From assembly GCA_027356675.1 (NCBI GenBank), contig DAHVXO010000249.1, forward strand, positions 1 to 16,048: a stretch of 16,048 nt of DNA, given 5' to 3'. Under the pieces are notes generated by a model, which searched no databases, had not been told where the DNA came from, and worked only from the letters and a program-made list of their open reading frames with translations. This DNA comes from Symbiobacteriaceae bacterium (GTDB lineage: Bacteria; Bacillota_E; Symbiobacteriia; Symbiobacteriales; Symbiobacteriaceae). A program made the translations under genes and the position numbers. Positions 14,095 through 16,048 of this stretch are shown here, piece after piece (the stretch's first letter is position 1; each line of letters begins with the position of its first letter).

Positions 14095-14955
14095 ATGGTG
14101 CAGGAGCCAGTGGTCGCAACGTTTTCGATCGTTGGCCGGGATGGCCAGACCGGAGAGCTGGGCATCGCGGTTCAATCCAAGTTTTTGTCGGTAGGCTCGG
14201 TGGTGCCATGGGCTGCCGCTGATGCCGGGGCAATCGCCACCCAGTCCTGGGCCAACACGGGCTTTGGTCCGCAGGGCCTTGATCTGCTCCGCCAGGGTCA
14301 TTCTGCCCAGGCGGTCGTGGACAAGCTGATCGCGGACGATGCCGGTCGCAACACCCGGCAAATCGGCATTGTTGATTTGCATGGCGGCTCCGCAACGTAT
14401 ACCGGGCGTGACTGCTTGCATTGGGCCGGCGGGACCACCGGACCAAATTTCGCGGCCCAAGGCAACATCCTGGTCGGTGAAGAAACCGTCCTGGCGATGG
14501 CCGAGACCTTTCAAAACACGGCCGGTGACCTCGCGCACCGTCTGGTGGAAGCCCTGGATGCCGGACAAACCGCCGGCGGGGATAGCCGGGGCCGCCAGTC
14601 ATCCGCGCTCTATGTGGTGAAGGCGAAGGGAGGCTACGGCGGCCTCTCCGATCGTTACATCGACCTGCGCGTTGACGACCACAACGAACCCATTCAAGAG
14701 TTGAAGCGCCTCCTGGCGCTCTGGCGTCTGTACTTTGAGAAGCCGGTCGAACACCACCTCCTGGAGCTCACGGGGCCGCTCTTGGCTGAGGTAAGCGGCT
14801 ACCTCGCACAGTCTGGCTATTTGGGTCCGGGGGTGGAGTTCCCAGCGGCCTGGCGGCGCTTCGTGGGCACAGAGAACTTCGAGGAGCGGGATGTCCGCAC
14901 CGGTTTTATTGACCCCGCGATCTTGGACTGGCTCCGCGCACGGACGCGGCTCTGA
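14095..14955 (+). CDS. DUF1028 family protein (Ntn-hydrolase-like fold)
   Basis: The 286-residue protein matches DUF1028 closely. It begins VATFSIVGRDGQTGELGIAV and continues with VQSKFLSVGSVVPWA, IATQSWANTGFGPQGLDLL, GPNFAAQGNILVG, GGDSRGRQSSAL and DRYIDLRVDDH, followed by a C-terminal extension after about residue 200 (LKRLLALWRLYF...). The family is placed in the Ntn-hydrolase fold group, but its substrate is not established, so the role is unknown. ATG 14095 follows GGAGG (14085-14089) at 5 bases; GTG 14098 (8 bases) is an equal alternative. An upstream in-frame ATG at 14011 would add 28 residues unlike the family. Confidence 0.88.
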   Translation: MVQEPVVATFSIVGRDGQTGELGIAVQSKFLSVGSVVPWAAADAGAIATQSWANTGFGPQGLDLLRQGHSAQAVVDKLIADDAGRNTRQIGIVDLHGGSATYTGRDCLHWAGGTTGPNFAAQGNILVGEETVLAMAETFQNTAGDLAHRLVEALDAGQTAGGDSRGRQSSALYVVKAKGGYGGLSDRYIDLRVDDHNEPIQELKRLLALWRLYFEKPVEHHLLELTGPLLAEVSGYLAQSGYLGPGVEFPAAWRRFVGTENFEERDVRTGFIDPAILDWLRARTRL

Positions 14956-15022
14956 ACACAACAGACATGCCCGACGGCACCCCTGCCTCCGCAAAAATTG
15001 GCCTCGCAGAGAGGAAATGATC

Positions 15023-16048
15023 ATGCGCAAGGGCGCCGCACGACCCGCCTATGTTGCCGGGGAAGCGGGACCGCGGATCGCAGCGGATTTGCTCGACTGG
15101 TTTGCCATCTACCAACGCGACCTGCCGTGGCGGCGGTCGCGCGACCCATACCGCATCTGGGTCGCTGAGGTCATGCTCCAGCAAACGCGCGTCGACACTG
15201 TGATCCCCTATTACAGGCGCTGGCTGGACCTGTTCCCGACCCTTGAGAGCCTGGCATTGGCACCAGAGGAGCAGGTGCTGAAGGCCTGGGAGGGGCTCGG
15301 GTACTATTGCCGTGCCCGGAACCTGCACAGTGCCGTTCGGGAAGTGGTCTCGCAGTACGGCGGGGAGGTCCCTGACGATCCGCAAACCATCGCGACGCTG
15401 CGGGGCGTTGGATCCTATACCGCTGGCGCCATCCTCTCCATCGCCTTCAACCGCCCTGTGCCCGCCGTTGATGGGAACGTGTTGCGGGTTCTGTCACGGC
15501 TCTTTCTGATCGCAGACGATATTGGTCGCCCGCATACGCGCTCGGCGATGGCGGTCCTCGCCGAGTCCCTGATCCCACCCGGGCAGGCTGGCGCCTTCAA
15601 CCAGGCGCTCATGGAACTGGGGGCCCTGATCTGCAGTCCCACCGCACCCAAGTGCCTGGTCTGCCCGGTGGCAGCCCACTGTATGGCCAGGGCGAAGGGG
15701 GAGCAGGAGCGGCTGCCAGTGAAAGGCAAGGTGAAGGCCGCCCGCAACGTGGATATCGTGTCTGCCGTGATCGAGCGGGAAGGACGGTACCTGATCACCC
15801 GCAGACCCCCCCGAGGTCTACTAGGGGGTCTCTGGGAGTTCCCCGGCGGCCAAAGGCCAGCCAACCTCTCCTGGGAGCAGGCCTTGCACGCAGTGCTGGC
15901 ACTCAGGCATCCCGGGTTGACCCTGGCTCTGGAGGCGCACCTCTGCTCGGTCAAACATGCCTTCACGCACCTGACCTGGGATCTGCGGGCTTACACAGCG
16001 ACAGCGGCACCGGATGCGGTTCTTCCACAAGATGGTGGCGAAACACGG
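15023..16048 (+). CDS. mutY: A/G-specific adenine glycosylase MutY (3' end beyond window)
   Basis: MutY removes adenine mispaired with 8-oxoguanine. The frame is open to the last base, giving the first 342 residues. Visible are LPWRRSRDPYRIWVAEVMLQ with the catalytic Glu49 and the QQT motif, the helix-hairpin-helix LRGVGSYTAGAI (127-138), and catalytic Asp150 in VDGNVLRV. The 4Fe-4S cysteines are CX6CX2CX5C (Cys204, 211, 214, 220), and the start of the C-terminal NUDIX-like 8-oxoG recognition domain has GLLGGLWEFPGG (265-276). ATG 15023 has AGAGAGGA (15008-15015) 7 bases upstream; ATG 15017 is too close. A ~22-residue leader precedes the glycosylase core. Confidence 0.95.
   Translation, partial: MRKGAARPAYVAGEAGPRIAADLLDWFAIYQRDLPWRRSRDPYRIWVAEVMLQQTRVDTVIPYYRRWLDLFPTLESLALAPEEQVLKAWEGLGYYCRARNLHSAVREVVSQYGGEVPDDPQTIATLRGVGSYTAGAILSIAFNRPVPAVDGNVLRVLSRLFLIADDIGRPHTRSAMAVLAESLIPPGQAGAFNQALMELGALICSPTAPKCLVCPVAAHCMARAKGEQERLPVKGKVKAARNVDIVSAVIEREGRYLITRRPPRGLLGGLWEFPGGQRPANLSWEQALHAVLALRHPGLTLALEAHLCSVKHAFTHLTWDLRAYTATAAPDAVLPQDGGETR

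Overview
The window is a gene-dense, high-GC stretch of bacterial chromosome, most likely from a Symbiobacterium-type, spore-former-related Firmicute. That assignment is an inference from four things: GC-rich coding with many GTG/TTG starts and strong purine-rich ribosome sites; a spoVK-type sporulation ATPase; Bacillus-type SOS operators (GAAC-N4-GTTC); and gene order. The order miaA-hfq-spoVK-hflX-ynbB-glnA, followed nearby by lexA/yneA, matches the B. subtilis neighbourhood as I remember it. No insertion sequence, prophage, CRISPR array, tRNA or rRNA is visible.

Left part (1-6411, + strand): the 3' part of miaA (tRNA isopentenylation), hfq with a strong terminator, a spoVK/CbbX-type AAA ATPase, the ribosome-associated GTPase hflX, a PLP enzyme of the YnbB family, and class I glutamine synthetase glnA. 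The hflX leader is the most interesting regulatory region. It has a near-consensus promoter, a 20-codon ORF with a ribosome site, an intrinsic terminator, and an alternative pairing that would disrupt that terminator. This is the layout of a translation-coupled attenuator. Upstream of glnA the glnR repressor expected from Bacillus is missing. In its place are a possible 25-residue hydrophobic peptide and a perfect 17-bp tandem duplication.

Middle (6412-8217): a perfect 18-bp bidirectional terminator separates glnA from lexA (- strand). lexA and the divergent yneA-like division inhibitor share an intergenic region with three LexA boxes, each placed over a promoter element. An unrecognised helical protein follows yneA in the same transcription unit and is therefore probably SOS-induced.

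Right-middle (8218-12590): a system II cytochrome c biogenesis operon: thioredoxin-like ResA, CcdA, ResB/Ccs1 and ResC/CcsA. It has its own promoter and a structured leader, and ends in a terminator. The ResA-like and ResB-like proteins both carry an N-terminal CX2C-X10-CX2C zinc ribbon on the predicted cytoplasmic side, which is unusual. ccdA has an odd Cys/Trp-rich segment that could be a local frame disturbance or an insertion.

Right end (12591-16048): a small DUF1657-type protein, a convergent gene for an unrecognised coiled-coil protein, a DUF1028 (Ntn-fold-type) protein, and the first 342 codons of mutY (A/G-specific DNA glycosylase), which runs off the window.
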